A DNA stretch of 64,000 nt from Alnus glutinosa (GCF_958979055.1 NC_084896.1:27328001-27392000), one strand, 5' to 3'; positions 33,454-45,283 are shown, counted from the first letter of the stretch. The notes: generated by a model not told the origin, from the letters alone. Numbers and translations: made by a program.

Positions 33454-33999
33454 TTAGAGATTTCTGTGCCGATAGGTAATACATGGCAATTTGCATTATA
33501 TATATAAATTTCTTATAAATTGAGTTGTAAGAATTCCTCCAACCCTGTCTCTAAAAGTGTTATTCAATTAGATAAATCTCAAAAAATAAATAATGCTAAA
33601 GCTGATGATCATCCAGCTAAAGATCACGTCGTAGTTTTCAATTTGTTTTTTCTCAACTAAATTGGAGGAATATCCCCGAGTCATCTATTGTTTGAGTGCT
33701 CAAGATTTACTTGTACATTAAAATAACATAATCTTATATGATTAATTATCTTATGAGTAACAAACTAATTAGAATAGCTGAACTTGCAATACTACTAAAA
33801 AATTACATCCATTCAAAACTAATTTAAGTCTTTTCCATTCTCAGATGAAGCATTTGTTAAAGAGCAAAAACAAAAAAAAAAAAAACAAAAAACAAAAGAG
33901 AGAGAGAGAGAGAGAGAGAAAATATGTTTTTTTTCTTTCTTCTTTTTCTTTTTCAACAACACGAGATCCACTGATCAGAAACATCACTGGACAGAGGAC
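33454..33999 (+). other. LECRK-1 3' flank, conserved between units
   Basis: About 400 bases after the stop are nearly identical to the flanks of LECRK-2 and LECRK-3, followed by an A-rich (GA)n tract at about 33898-33920. The block probably contains the 3' UTR; no canonical poly(A) signal position is certain. Confidence 0.5.
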
Positions 34000-34640
34000 T
34001 CATTCTTCCATGCGTTGGCTCTCCTGTGGTTGGGATGCCTTGACCATGATCTTTGGAAGAGTAAGAGATGGATCCTCGCTGAGGACAGCTGGGGCTTTGA
34101 CTAAGTTGATGCTCTGCGCTAGCTCCTTTACTGCCTCTCTCATCAGCTGCCCCTTCTTTCCTTTCTTTCTGCAAAAATTTAAAAGTTACAAGTGAGATGA
34201 TGCTCATCACCCTATTATGCTTTTGAACACATAAACCGGAAGGGGAAAAAAATAACCTCCTCTCAATGTGTTTGGCTTCCCTCCTTGATCTGACTTTGTC
34301 AATCGTCTTAATGGCCTTCAGCGTGTTTTCTGTGACATTCCTGTCGCATCGCTCCGGCCTATTACGCTTCCTCTCAAACTCAAAGGTAGAATCCTGCAAA
34401 ATGTGGGGAAAAATAAAAATTTAAAAACCAGATATCCACTTGATCTTTTCTCATCAAACCAATGGGCGTCGGGAAATATCACAAAAAAAAATTAGATGAA
34501 AGATAAACTAAACCAAGCATGCTTACCTGCGTCATGTCCTTTCCATGCAACCTCCTATAGGCCTTAGTCCATTTCACCTTGCGGGGATTCCTCTTCATCT
34601 TGAAGTTCTTGTGGCATTTTGATCTACAAAAGCGAAATAT
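34000..34640 (-). pseudogene. RLP24 fragment, exons 2-4 (unit 1)
   Basis: Minus-strand exons 34527-34640, 34257-34393 and 34000-34168, with intact splice sites, join into 139 codons. They begin [20 protein letters not shown] and end in a TGA at 34000-34002. This is the ribosome-biogenesis protein RLP24 (L24e-like), a nucleolar pre-60S factor. The first exon, which carries the MRLEKCWFC zinc-binding start, is absent from here to the LINE and beyond, so no normal protein can be made. The surviving frame is open, with one notable change (RPERC instead of RPERY). It lies tail-to-tail with LECRK-1. Confidence 0.88.
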
Positions 34641-34829
34641 CTGCTGAAGGATCACTAGTCAGGGGCTAGAGGCAAAAAATAATAGTTTGAACCAATGGAG
34701 GATATGCTACCAAATGATTGGCTAATGCATTTTAGAAGGAATGCAGCTTATATTTGACAAAATAAATATATAATTTCAAGTTTTCATTTACTCAAACTGT
34801 AAATTTTCATGAAGCGCAACATATAAAAC

Positions 34830-35722
34830 TTTTTATTTTTTATTTTTTAATAAGTAAATCAAGTCATATTGAAAGTGTAAGGCACCTCTAAGTACACCGA
34901 AAGTATACAAAAGGAAACACCTAACTAGGAAGAGAAAAATAAGCAAGGAAATCGACAAAACTAAGCGATAGAGGGGTCATAAAAGTCACCATCCAAAGAT
35001 ACGGAGTATGAAAGAACAAAGCTAAAATATCCACCATGAAACTCTCCACGTCCTCAAAATACTTGAGATTTATTCCTTTCACACACCAAAAAAATGCATA
35101 TTGGCACCATCTTCCGAATCTCAACACTCCTCAGCCTTCCAGATTTTCATCAACAGGCAAACAAGTCGATAACTCTCCTAAGCATAACCCAAGATAGACC
35201 AAATCGAGTGAAGAGAGAATTACATAAAGCGGAAGCCACATCGCAATGAAGAAGAAGGTGGTGAAGAAGAAGGTGGTCCACTGATTCCATATTTCTCTTG
35301 CACAAGCAATATCTATCCACTATGACATCATGCCTCTCCTAGAGATTATCCACGATAAGGATCTTGCCTAGGGCTGCCGACCACGCAAAAAAAGCCTCCA
35401 TTAAAGGAGCCTGAGTCCGTCACACTCTTTCAAGTGAAGCAACTATATTCCGAGCAAGCCAGGGAGCTAAAGAATGACTTGACATTTAATAGGCTCTCTT
35501 GGAAAAGACCCACCAAAGCCTATATGCACGACCTCTACTCACAATGGCTGAGTGCAACTCTTGGAAGTAAGAAGCAAAGACATCCATTTCCCAATCATGC
35601 GCTTCTCTTAAAAAGTTCACGTTCCACTAAGTAGAACCACCCAAAATCTCCATATTATTCGCAACTGAGACATCCTTCGCACGAGCAATACCAAAGAGAA
35701 CAAGAAACACTTCCTTCAAAAC
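34830..35722 (-). mobile_element. 5'-truncated LINE, 3' end with zf-RVT region (unit 1)
   Basis: On the minus strand the translation gives WNVNFLREAHDWEMDVFASYF, a CLC...HLLLHC zinc-binding motif (zf-RVT) and a terminal PLSLSFVDFLAYFSLPS, typical of the C-terminus of plant L1-type reverse-transcriptase proteins. Stops and frameshifts break the frame. An A-rich tail lies at 34830-34850. The same insertion, in the same place, occurs in unit 3 (50413-51292), so it predates that duplication; this copy has an extra 15-bp duplication (GGTGGTGAAGAAGAA type). Confidence 0.88.
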
Positions 35723-35810
35723 CACGTAAATTTGTGCCTTGATTTTTTCTTGCTCTCTCTTTTTTCAATTCTATATTATTAATCATTGTTGTCCATAGTA
35801 ACAGCACATG

Positions 35811-35927
35811 TTTTAAACTTACTTTTCCAGGCAGTTCTTCAAATGTTGTGATAGAAATTTCTAAGAACCTGCATTATCTTCATGTTCTGACTTTTCCAGA
35901 TATTTGAGCAAACGAAATCAAATTGTT
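35811..35927 (-). repeat. Inverted LECRK promoter copy (unit 1)
   Basis: Reverse complement of the conserved promoter block (GAAGATAATGCAGGTTCTTAG on the minus strand, then CTGCCTGGAAAAG). The TATA part is lost. It faces towards the LINE and RLP24 fragment. Confidence 0.75.
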
Positions 35928-36189
35928 AGAAAAAGTTCAACTAAAAAGGGAAAAAATAAAATTTGGTTACTACTGCATCCAATCTTCCAAAAAAAGAAAG
36001 AAAAAAATATCAATTGTTATGAACTTTCTACTTTGGGAGAGGAATATTTATGGAATCGTGAATAGGATCAAACCTTCTCCAATAGTATTTACATAAGATT
36101 TCACTTTCTTTTTATTAAGCTGGTCACAAGGGTGCTTAATTGATACATGATTTACATTTCGACTTTTATTTGTTTCGATAAATATATTA

Positions 36190-36579
36190 GGGGTAATTGC
36201 ACCGTTGGTCCCTGTGGTATGCCATAATTATTTTTCACTCCCTATGGTTTAAAAAATTCATGGGAGGTCCATGTGCTATGCAATAATTACGTTTTACTCC
36301 CTGGGTCGATTTTTCATTCACCATTTTGACGGAATCTGTTAGCTCTACACATCAGCGCTACGTGTCGCCAATAAGATGGCGACACGTGTCCATCTTAAAA
36401 AAAAAAATTATTAAAAAAAAATAAAAATACTTTTTTTTTTTAAAAAAAAAAAAAAGAAAAACGTGAAGCAAGGGGTGGCCTGGCCGCCCCCTGTGGCCTC
36501 CGGGGGTGGCCGCGCGCCACCCCTGGCGGCCACTGGGGGTGGCACGCGGCCAGCCCCATTGGCTGGGCCCCCCCTTGCT

Positions 36580-36615
<36 letters not shown>

Positions 36616-36889
36616 AATTTTAATTTTTTTTTTAAAAAAATAAGTTTATTTATTTATTTTTTAATAAATTTATATTTTTTATTAAGATGGACATGTGTTA
36701 CCATCTTATTGGCGACACGTGGCGCTGACGTGGCATTTGATGGAATCTGTTAAAAAATTTAACAGAATTTGACGCTAGAGATCAATTTGTAATTATTGCA
36801 TAGCACATGGACCTTCCATGAACTTTTTAAATCATAGGGAGTAAAAAATAATTTTGGCATACCACAAGGACCAACGGTGCAATTATCCG
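36190..36889. mobile_element. MULE-like element A, 700 bp
   Basis: Perfect 9-bp duplication AATATATTA (36181-36189 and 36890-36898). Long TIRs start GGGGTAATTGCACCGTTGG and its near complement, extending ~150 bp. The core has GGGGTGGC/GCCACCCC words that can fold, next to long T and A runs. The unoccupied site is seen in spacer copy 0 near 23153. There is no transposase. Confidence 0.88.
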
Positions 36890-39343
36890 AATATATTAAT
36901 CAATTCCGATTCTTCTTTTTCTCTATATAGATCCTATAAAGTAGCACTTCATGAAGCCTCACAAAATTTGATTGGGATATCTATTCTTTTTTCACATGTG
37001 AAAGAAGATAAATTACATTTAGAAAACAACCAACACAAAGTTACTTTACTCCTAATTGCATCCAGGTTTTTATGCGATTTCAATTTAATTTTTGGGTTTC
37101 TAATTTTGATAGCTACGTTCTTGAAGTTTTTCTACTATTTCAAATAGGTTCTTACGTCAACCTGCTATATCCAATTGATTAACGGTATACCATGCCAGAC
37201 TAACTAGATGATGTCATGTGACTATTGTTTGACACGTCATGTGTCAACTATGCATATGATGTGGCATATTTAATTGAAATTATAAACATGACCTTAATAA
37301 AAAAAAATGAAAAACAAAATTTAGAGAGAGAGAGGTAATTAATGACGTCCAGTTAACACATGACGTTTCAAACCAGAGTCATATGGCACCAATTGATTGG
37401 TTTGACGTGACACTGATAATTAATTTATTGGATGATATAGATGATGGAGAGAGCTATCTGAAACCGAAAAGAAATCTAATAACTTAATTGCCAAAATTGA
37501 AAATCCAATTATTAAATTAAAATCACATAAAAACCTAATTGTAGTACTTTTTTTTTTTTTTTTGACCAACAAAATTGTAGAACTTTTCATTTTAGCTTAT
37601 TTCTGAATCATGGCAACAACACCACGGTTCACTGACTTCTCCATGCATGTATGTCTTGTTTTTCTGATTGTCTTATGCTAAGTTTTCTACCTTCACGTCC
37701 CCTCCGCAGAATATTAATGCACCCTTGACAAGTTTCGACCTTTTTTTTTTCTCTAATTAAAAGGAAAAAAAAAAAAAAAAAGGATTACAGAGTGATTTTT
37801 TTTACTCTTGATCCGGATAAAAAAGAGAATGAGAGATCTAGTGAGAATTTGGACCGTTTTAACATACGGAGTTATTTCTAGACTTGAGAATGTCAAACTT
37901 TGACCGAGTTTGGAAAAGAAATTCCCTCCCTCCCCTCATTTTTCTTTTAAATCACTATTGAACCAATCCAACAATGATTTACGGTCGGAAAGTGTGAGAG
38001 TAAAAACGTGTGTAACATTACTCTTGTAACACATTATATTGCCGTTAGCTATGTTCCCTAAAAAAGTGAGTGATAGATTGACCATCGTAACGTGTTGGAG
38101 AACAAGCACATGGCAAAATATGCCAGCAAATTGTTTTTTTTTTTTAAAAAAAAAAAATCACTTAAAATTAAAAAACAAACAAAAACAAAAACAAAAAAAC
38201 AAAACAAAAAGGGGGTGCTTAACCAGTGCCACCACTAGGGGTGGCTGAACGACCCCCAATACTTATGAGAGTGGTCTGTAATATGTGGTGGTTGAACCAC
38301 CCTTAATTAAGAGAAGACAAAGCTACCTCCAAAGACTCTTGGGTGCAACTCGACTACGAAAGAAAAGATATTTTACGTGAATATAATCGAGACAAACAAT
38401 TTTACGTGGTTCGGTCCAGGAGCGGAGCTACTAAGGCCCAAGGTTTTCCCAAAAAAATATCCTAAAAAATTTAAAATTTTACCCCTGATTTTTATTTTTT
38501 AGTTTTGTCCCCCCATTTTATTTATTTATTTATTTTTTCAATTTTTCTTCTCCAAATCCAAAATACTGGCTCTATCCCTTGTTTAATCTATAACCTACAT
38601 CCACGTGTTAAAACTTCAAAAAACTACATTTTATTTATGCATCAAGATGTTTACTTTATATGTAGAATAAATAAGTTAATGAGAAAGTTCGAGTTCGTTC
38701 AAAAAAACAAATGAACAAATTATTAAGCTTGATCATAAACTCAATATCGGCTCGTATTCGAAAAATAGAAATAAAAAAAAATCAACCAACCCAAAAAATT
38801 CAGTACTCAGCTCAACCCAATTACAACCATGAAAATACACTAACAAACATAATCATAGATTCTGGTGCAAGACTAATGATCATTACCACAGTCGTTTAGA
38901 AAGTATGATTTGGTGGTAAACGATTTTCTTAAATGTGTGGCAAAGAAAATCCCCATCAAAGAAAGAGCTACTAATATATATAAGAATTGGGACATGCATG
39001 GGTACGTTTGTGTGTTGTCTGGGCCAACCATAAATGAGTTTGATGGATTGTCCAGTACGTCAACAAAGCTATCAAAAAACCCCACCGTGACGACTCCCTC
39101 GATCTCTAATTTTCCGTCCATCGTAATAGAGTGCACGAAATGGTCTTACGACAGCAGAGAAAACGAAAGGCCTATCATGACTATCAGTCGTCTATATATA
39201 TATCAGAAGTTAGCCGATGGCGTCTCAGATTTTATTTATTATCCATTTAATTTTGTTTCTTCACTCTCTTTTTTACAGCATCAAGTCATATTCTCTGTGT
39301 TACCCCGGCGACAGAATTTTTATTATTATTTTTTTATTTTGGA

Positions 39344-39403
<60 letters not shown>

Positions 39404-39719
39404 GTGGATTAGTGGATATCCTTATTATTGGTGCAAGCTGATAAATATGAAAGTGAAAGTTTAGAGATCGATGGAGGGATGTCAAGGCTTGGCAAAGGCG
39501 TCGGAAGGGGTGTCAGATATTTAAGGAGGGTGGCAAATTTGATTTCTTGGCAGCTGGGGAGTTGGGAGTGTCAGATAAATCCTCTTGATTTATTTTCCAC
39601 AAGGGGTGGTTGAACAACTTTTCATATCGAAACGGTCCAAATTTGTTAAGAACTTTGCACAAGACAATCAGAAAAAACTATAGAAAAGTCAAAATGATTA
39701 ATGGGTGGTCAAGTTATTT
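36890..39719. repeat. LECRK-cluster spacer, copy 1
   Basis: Shared in order with 52449-56875. It contains a ~480-bp long-TIR element (about 37068-37543), one copy of the ~100-bp unit (37843-37935), a GGGGTGGCT block, and an (ATT)n tract at about 39346-39404. A 184-codon frame starting at 38910 runs into the (ATT)n tract and matches no protein I recognise. Confidence 0.7.
39346..39404. repeat. (ATT)n microsatellite
   Basis: About 19 ATT units; the sister copy at 56528-56555 has about nine. Confidence 0.95.
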
Positions 39720-40249
39720 GGAGAAAAATCAAATTTAGCCTTTAAGTTTATACGCGCTTTCAATTTAATTCTTGAGTTTTTAATTTTGACAATTAGGTTC
39801 TTGAGTTTTAATATTTTTCAATTTTAAATAGATCTTTTCATTAATATATCGTCAAATTAATTAATAGGGTGTCATGTCAGATTAATTAATTGAAGTCATA
39901 TAACTCTCGTTTGACACGCTATGTGTCAACTTGTGGTCATTATTCTCTAGGAGGGGTAGCCTCTTACGAATGGTGGCTGCCTCCTTCTCTCTCTCAATTT
40001 TGTTTTTAAGGGTATACTTGTAATTTAAATTAAATTTGACGCGTAATAAAAATACATAACGTGTTAAATGATAGTCACATGGTATCAATTGATTGGTTTG
40101 TCATAATTGTTAATTAATTGAACAGTAGGCTGACAGAAAGTCCTATTTGAAACCACATAAAAACTAAAATAACCTCATCGTCAAAGTTCGAAACCTAAAA
40201 ATTAAATTGAAATTACATAAGAATCTAGGGATTAAATTTGATTTTTTCC
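39720..40249. repeat. Long-TIR repeat R2 upstream of LECRK-2
   Basis: Same element and same position relative to the gene as R1, with identical ends (GGAGAAAAATCAAATTTAG). Confidence 0.6.
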
Positions 40250-40410
40250 TTTTTAGTGAAGACTTTTTCAAGCAAAGCAAATTTGGTTTATTCAAGTATC
40301 TGAAAAGGTCAACACCTGAAGATAATGCAAGTTCTTAGAAATTTCAATCACAAGATTTGCAGGATTGCCTGGAAAACGCCAGTTTTTAAAACCTGCCGAA
40401 CAATTCCTTC

Positions 40411-40416
40411 TATAAA
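40411..40416 (+). promoter_or_regulatory. TATA box of LECRK-2
   Basis: TATAAA 56 bases before the start codon in the conserved block AATTCCTTCTATAAATGATG. The MITE seen in the LECRK-1 promoter is absent here. Confidence 0.65.
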
Positions 40417-40471
40417 TGATGTTCTGGGTTCTTTCTTACTCATTAAATCCATACAGCCATACTCATACAAT

Positions 40472-42913
40472 ATGGCTTCTCCAACTTGTCCTCATTTTTG
40501 TTCTCTCTTGCTTCTACCTGTTCTTCTTCCTCTCCTTCCCACTGTTTTCACCTACAGCGAAGTCGACTGTCTACCGCTGAAATCACCTGTACTTGTACAG
40601 GATAAACCTCCAGAACCATGGCTGTCCCGTTCACATGAATTTGCCTTGGGATTCCATCCTGTTGATGGAAGTCCAAACTTCTTGCTTGCTGTCTGGTTTT
40701 ATAAAATAAAAGATGATCAAACAATAGTTTGGTCTGCAAATGGCAATAAACCAGCACCCCCATCGTCTGAATTTAAGCTGACTAGTGATGGTGAGTTTGT
40801 ACTCGTTGATCCCCACGGCAGTCCGTTATGGAAGGCTCAAACGAATGGAAGCAAATCCACTTGTGCAGCTATGCTGGATAATGGGAACTTTGTGATTCTA
40901 GACGAGAATTATAGTCCTATATGGGAGAGCTTCAAAGAGCCTACTGACACAATTTTGCCAGGCCAAATACTGGGCATGAATAGCAACATCAGGTCTCGCA
41001 AATCCAAGACAGATTATGCTGATGGGCGCTACCAGCTCAGTTTGCAGAAGGACGGCAATCTAGTGCTTTATCTTATATCTCTGCCACCAATAAAAGTTGT
41101 TTTCGCTTATTGGGCGACCGGGAGGACAACGAACTGGAAATCACAGTTGGTCTTTGATGAGGCCGGCCGCATTTACATCAAAGATGGGAACACATCAACC
41201 ACCTACAACCTTACCAGCGACGACCCAGGTTCAAACCAACTGTATTACTTCCTTGCTAGAGTCGATCATGATGGAGTCTTCACATTATACAAACACCTCA
41301 AAAATGAGAACAAGGCAAGTAATGGAAGCTGCAGTTTATCTTGGACTGTGGTGCAAGAGATTCCTGATGATATTTGTATGTCAACCGCCAATAATGCTAA
41401 TAGCATCGGGTGGTGCGGGTATAACAGCATTTGTGAGAAAATCAGTAGAGGCCCGGCAGTTTGCCACTGTCCTGAAAGATACTCTTTTTTGAACCCATCT
41501 GACCCCTGGAAAGGCTGCAAACCAGATTTTCCACTGCCCAGCTGCCAGACTGATGGATGGGAAGCAGATAAAGAGCAAGTAGATTTTATAGAATTTCCCT
41601 ACGTCGACTGGCCGCTCTCTGATTACGATCTTAAGGATGGACATGGGGTTGACAAGGCGACGTGTCAAAAATTATGCCTTGATGATTGCTTCTGTTCAGC
41701 GGCCATTTATGAAGAAAAAGGTGGGCTTTGTTGGAGCAAGAAGTTTCCAATGTCCAACGGAAGAAGCAGCCTAAATATCACTAAAATAGTTCTCCTCAAG
41801 GTACCTAAAGGTAATGTAACTAGTGTTACAAATAAGAAAGAAAAGTCGACTCTGGTACTTGTCTTGGCAGTGCTCCTTGGCAGCTCCACGTTTCTCAATA
41901 TCCTTCTCCTGATAGCTATTTCTGCAGCTCTTTTCTACTTGTACCATAAAAAGCTGAATTCGGCAAGCATTGCAAGCACATCTGCCACAAACATGAGAAG
42001 CTATACATACGAAGAGCTTGAAAAAGCAACTGGCGGATTCAAGCAAACATTGGGTAGAGGAGCTTTCGGAACAGTTTATAAAGGGGTCGTTGCATCGGAT
42101 CCTAGGAGATTTGTCGAGGTCAAGAAGTTAGAAAAGGTCGTAGACGAACGGGAGAAGGAGTTCAAAACAGAGGTGAGTGTGATATGCCAGACCCACCACA
42201 AGAATTTAGTCCGCTTGCTTGGCTATTGTGATGAGGGGGAGCACCGGCTTCTGGTGTACGAGTACATGAGCAATGGCTCACTAGCTAGCTTTCTTTTTGG
42301 GATATCTAGGCCTCATTGTAACCAAAGAGTGCAGATTGCTTTAGGAATTGCAAGAGGTCTGATGTACTTGCATGAAGAGTGCAGCACCCAGATCATCCAC
42401 TGTGACATAAAGCCTCAAAACATACTCTTGGACGAGTACTTCACGCCTAGGATTTCTGATTTTGGATTAGCAAAGCTTCTGTTGGCTGAGCAAAGCAAAG
42501 CACATACACAAAGAAGAGGGACTGTTGGGTACTTTGCACCAGAATGGTTCAGTAAGGCATCCATTTCGGCTAAGGTTGATGTTTACAGCTTTGGTGTGAT
42601 GTTGCTTGAGATCATTTGCTGCAAGTCCAGCGTATCATTTGCAATGGGAGAGGAAGAGGAGGCATTGATAGATTGGGCTTATGAATGCTACATAGAAAAA
42701 AGACTAGAAAAGTTGGTGGAAAACGATGAGGAGGCAAGGAATGACATGAAGAGCCTAGAGAGGCTAGTGATTGTGGCAATTTGGTGCATTCAAGAGGATC
42801 CTTCGCTAAGACCCACGATGAAAAAGGTTACACAAATGCTCGAGGGAGTGGTTGATGTTTATGTGCCCCCACGCCCTTCATTGTATACTTCTCCTCCGCC
42901 CATTATTTCTTAA
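40472..42913 (+). CDS. G-type lectin S-receptor-like kinase (LECRK-2), altered ATP pocket
   Basis: Intact, intronless, 813 aa, collinear with LECRK-1: signal peptide, B-lectin, EGF-like, PAN-like, membrane segment, kinase. The frame is open 49 codons further upstream (from 40325), but that extension contains the TATA box, so MASPTC is the start. I count roughly 40 differences from LECRK-1 in the first 510 residues, but only about nine in the kinase part. One of these is striking: the VAVK motif reads VEVK, replacing the alanine that lines the adenine pocket (residue 549) with glutamate. Lys551, HCDIKPQN and DFG remain. A nearby GEGEKEF is DEREKEF and PHWNQ is PHCNQ. Kinase activity may be weakened or lost; this is inference. 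Confidence 0.94.
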   Translation: MASPTCPHFCSLLLLPVLLPLLPTVFTYSEVDCLPLKSPVLVQDKPPEPWLSRSHEFALGFHPVDGSPNFLLAVWFYKIKDDQTIVWSANGNKPAPPSSEFKLTSDGEFVLVDPHGSPLWKAQTNGSKSTCAAMLDNGNFVILDENYSPIWESFKEPTDTILPGQILGMNSNIRSRKSKTDYADGRYQLSLQKDGNLVLYLISLPPIKVVFAYWATGRTTNWKSQLVFDEAGRIYIKDGNTSTTYNLTSDDPGSNQLYYFLARVDHDGVFTLYKHLKNENKASNGSCSLSWTVVQEIPDDICMSTANNANSIGWCGYNSICEKISRGPAVCHCPERYSFLNPSDPWKGCKPDFPLPSCQTDGWEADKEQVDFIEFPYVDWPLSDYDLKDGHGVDKATCQKLCLDDCFCSAAIYEEKGGLCWSKKFPMSNGRSSLNITKIVLLKVPKGNVTSVTNKKEKSTLVLVLAVLLGSSTFLNILLLIAISAALFYLYHKKLNSASIASTSATNMRSYTYEELEKATGGFKQTLGRGAFGTVYKGVVASDPRRFVEVKKLEKVVDEREKEFKTEVSVICQTHHKNLVRLLGYCDEGEHRLLVYEYMSNGSLASFLFGISRPHCNQRVQIALGIARGLMYLHEECSTQIIHCDIKPQNILLDEYFTPRISDFGLAKLLLAEQSKAHTQRRGTVGYFAPEWFSKASISAKVDVYSFGVMLLEIICCKSSVSFAMGEEEEALIDWAYECYIEKRLEKLVENDEEARNDMKSLERLVIVAIWCIQEDPSLRPTMKKVTQMLEGVVDVYVPPRPSLYTSPPPIIS

Positions 42914-43406
42914 TTAGAGATTTCTGTGCCGATAGGTAATACATGACAATTTGCATTATATATATAAATTTCCTACAAATTGAGTTATAGGAATTCCTCC
43001 AACCCTGTCTCTAAAAGTGTTATTCAATTAGATAAATCTCAAAAAATAAATAATGCTAAAGCTGATGATCATCCAGCTAAAGATCACGTCGTAGTTCTCA
43101 ATTTGTTTTTTCTCAACTAAATTGGAGGAATATCCCCGAGTCATCTATTGTTTGAGTGCTCAAGATTTACTTGTACATTAAAATAACATAATCTTATATG
43201 ATTAATTATCTTATGAGTAACAAACTAATTAGAATAGCTGAACTTGCTATACTACTAAAAAATTACAACCATTTAAAACTAATTTAAGTCTTTTCCATTC
43301 TCAGATGAAGCATTTGTTAAGAGAAAAAAAAAAAAAAGAAAAAAAAAAAAGGAGAGAGAGAGAGAGAGAGAAAATAAGTTTTTTTTTTCTTTCTTCTTTT
43401 TCTTTT
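42914..43406 (+). other. LECRK-2 3' flank
   Basis: Nearly identical to the flank of LECRK-1, ending in an A-rich (GA)n tract at about 43353-43371. Confidence 0.5.
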
Positions 43407-44078
43407 TCAACAACACGAGATCCACTGATCAGAAACATCACTGGACTCATTCTTCCATGCGTTGGCTCTCCTGTGTTGGGATGCCTTGACCATGATCTTT
43501 GGAAGAGTAAGAGATGGATCCTCGCTGAGGACAGCTGGGGCTTTGACTAAGTTGATGCTCTGCTCTAGCTCCTTTACTGCCTCTCTCATCAGCTGCCCCT
43601 TCTTTCCTTTCTTTCTGCAAAAATTTAAAAGTTACAAGTGAGATGATGCTCATCACCCTATTATGCTTTTGAACACATAAACCGGAAGGGGAAAAAAATA
43701 ACCTCCTCTCAATGTGTTTGGCTTCCCTCCTTGATCTGACTTTGTCAATCGTCTTAATGGCCTTCAGCGTGTTTTCTGTGACATTCCTGTCGTATCGCTC
43801 CGGCCTATTACGCTTCCTCTCAAACTCAAAGGTAGAATCCTGCAAAATGTGGGGAAAAATAAAAATTTAAAAACCAGATATCCACTTGATCTTTTCTCGT
43901 CGAACCAATGGGTGTCGGGAAATATCACAAAAAAAAAATAATAGATGAAAGATAAAACTAAACCAAGCATGCTTACCTGCGTCATGTCCTTTCCGTGCAA
44001 CCTCCTATAGGCCTTAGTCCATTTCACCTTGCGAGGATTCCTCTTCATCTTGAAGTTCTTGTGGCATTTGAACAGCAT
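43407..44078 (-). pseudogene. RLP24 fragment fused to a LECRK promoter (unit 2)
   Basis: Minus-strand exons 43977-44078, 43703-43839 and 43407-43614 with intact donors and acceptors. Exon 2 is truncated: the sequence upstream of KCHKNFK is replaced by the inverted LECRK leader. That leader happens to supply an in-frame ATG at 44078, giving [17 protein letters not shown]. Exon 4 has a one-base deletion near its end, so the tail after KASQ is replaced by an unrelated 22-codon extension. The first zinc-finger half is absent, so normal RLP24 function is not expected. Two TATA-like TATAAA words (complement of about 44079-44084 and 44109-44114) precede it. Confidence 0.8.
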
Positions 44079-44100
44079 TTATAGAACAGTCTAAAAAAAA

Positions 44101-44262
44101 AACAGCATTTATAGAAGGAATTGTTTGGCAGGTTTTAAACTTACTTTTCCAGGCATGCAGTTCTTCAAATCTTGTGATTGAAATTTCTAAGAACCTGCAT
44201 TATCTTCATGTTCTGACTTTTCCAGATATTTGAGCAAACGAAATCAAATTGTTAAAAAAGTT
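44101..44262 (-). promoter_or_regulatory. Inverted LECRK promoter with TATA box, facing the RLP24 fragment
   Basis: Reverse complement of the LECRK promoter, from the upstream block GAAGATAATGCAGGTTCTTAG to the TATA box (CCTTCTATAAATGCTGTT on the minus strand). Unlike the copies in units 1 and 3 it keeps the TATA box. It reads directly into the RLP24 fragment. A 16-base word containing the TATA box is repeated 30 bases apart (44071-44086 and 44101-44116). Activity is inferred. Confidence 0.65.
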
Positions 44263-44382
44263 CAACTAAAAAGGGAAAAATCACATTTGGTTACTACTGC
44301 ATCCAATCTTCAAAAATAATTAAAAAAAAAAATTCTCAATTGTTTTGAACTTTCTACTTTGGGAGAGGAATATTTATGGAAT

Positions 44383-44689
44383 GAAATCAGAAATTACGCT
44401 TGCTTTGCCTGCTTCCTTCCTCGCTATAACGGAAAGCAAGACTTACACGTCTGCTTATGTTTCTGATGGGTCCCTCTATTTCGATAGAAAAGTGTAAAGA
44501 TCTGATCAATTGAGTCAGACGCAAATGTAGCTTTTGACTCGTGGTTGGGTGGCTTTGCTTAGTAATTTAGTCATTTCCTTTGTCTGCCACGTGTCAACAC
44601 AAGAGGTGAGGTGGCCATATCATCATGCTGATGTCATCATACTTTTTCAATCATGGTGCAAAAGACCGCTGATTTTGATTTACGTCAAC
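44383..44689. other. Unique segment in the unit 2 spacer
   Basis: About 300 bases with more balanced composition that have no counterpart in the other spacers of this window; it replaces the region that carries the MULE-like insertion elsewhere. No gene is recognised. Confidence 0.5.
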
Positions 44690-45240
44690 CTGCTATCTAA
44701 TTAGTTAACGGTATACCGTATCAGAATAATTAGATGATGTCATGTGACTATTGTTTAACACGTCATCTGTTAACTATTTATATGATGTGATATATTTAAT
44801 TGAAATTAAAAATATAATTTTAATAAAAAAATTAAAACAAAATTTAGTGAGAGGTAATGACATCTAATTAATATATGACGTTTCAAACTAGAGTCATATG
44901 GCATTAATTGATTGGTTTGACGTGACACTAGTAATTAATTTATTGGATGATATAAATGATGTAGAGACTTATTTGAAACCGAAAGGAAATCTAATAACTT
45001 AATTGTCAAAATTGAAATTCAATGCTTAAATTAAAATCACATAAAAACTTATTTGTAGTGCTTTTTTTCTTTTTTTTTTTTATTAACAAAATTGTATAAC
45101 TTTTCATTTTAGCTGATTTCTGAATCATGGCAACAACACCACGGTTCCCTGGCTTTTCCATGCATGTATGTCTTGGTTTTTTTGATTGTCTTATGCTAAG
45201 TTTTCTACCTTCACGTCCCCTCCACAGAATGCACCCTTGA

Positions 45241-45283
<43 letters not shown>

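Noticed and set aside
38910-39464. 184-codon open frame in spacer copy 1
   Set aside because: It ends in a poly-leucine run encoded by the (ATT)n tract and is disrupted in the sister copy by an insertion. No recognisable domain.
40325-40471. 49-codon N-terminal extension of LECRK-2
   Set aside because: It contains the TATA box and would bury the signal peptide. The equivalent region is not open in LECRK-1 or LECRK-3.
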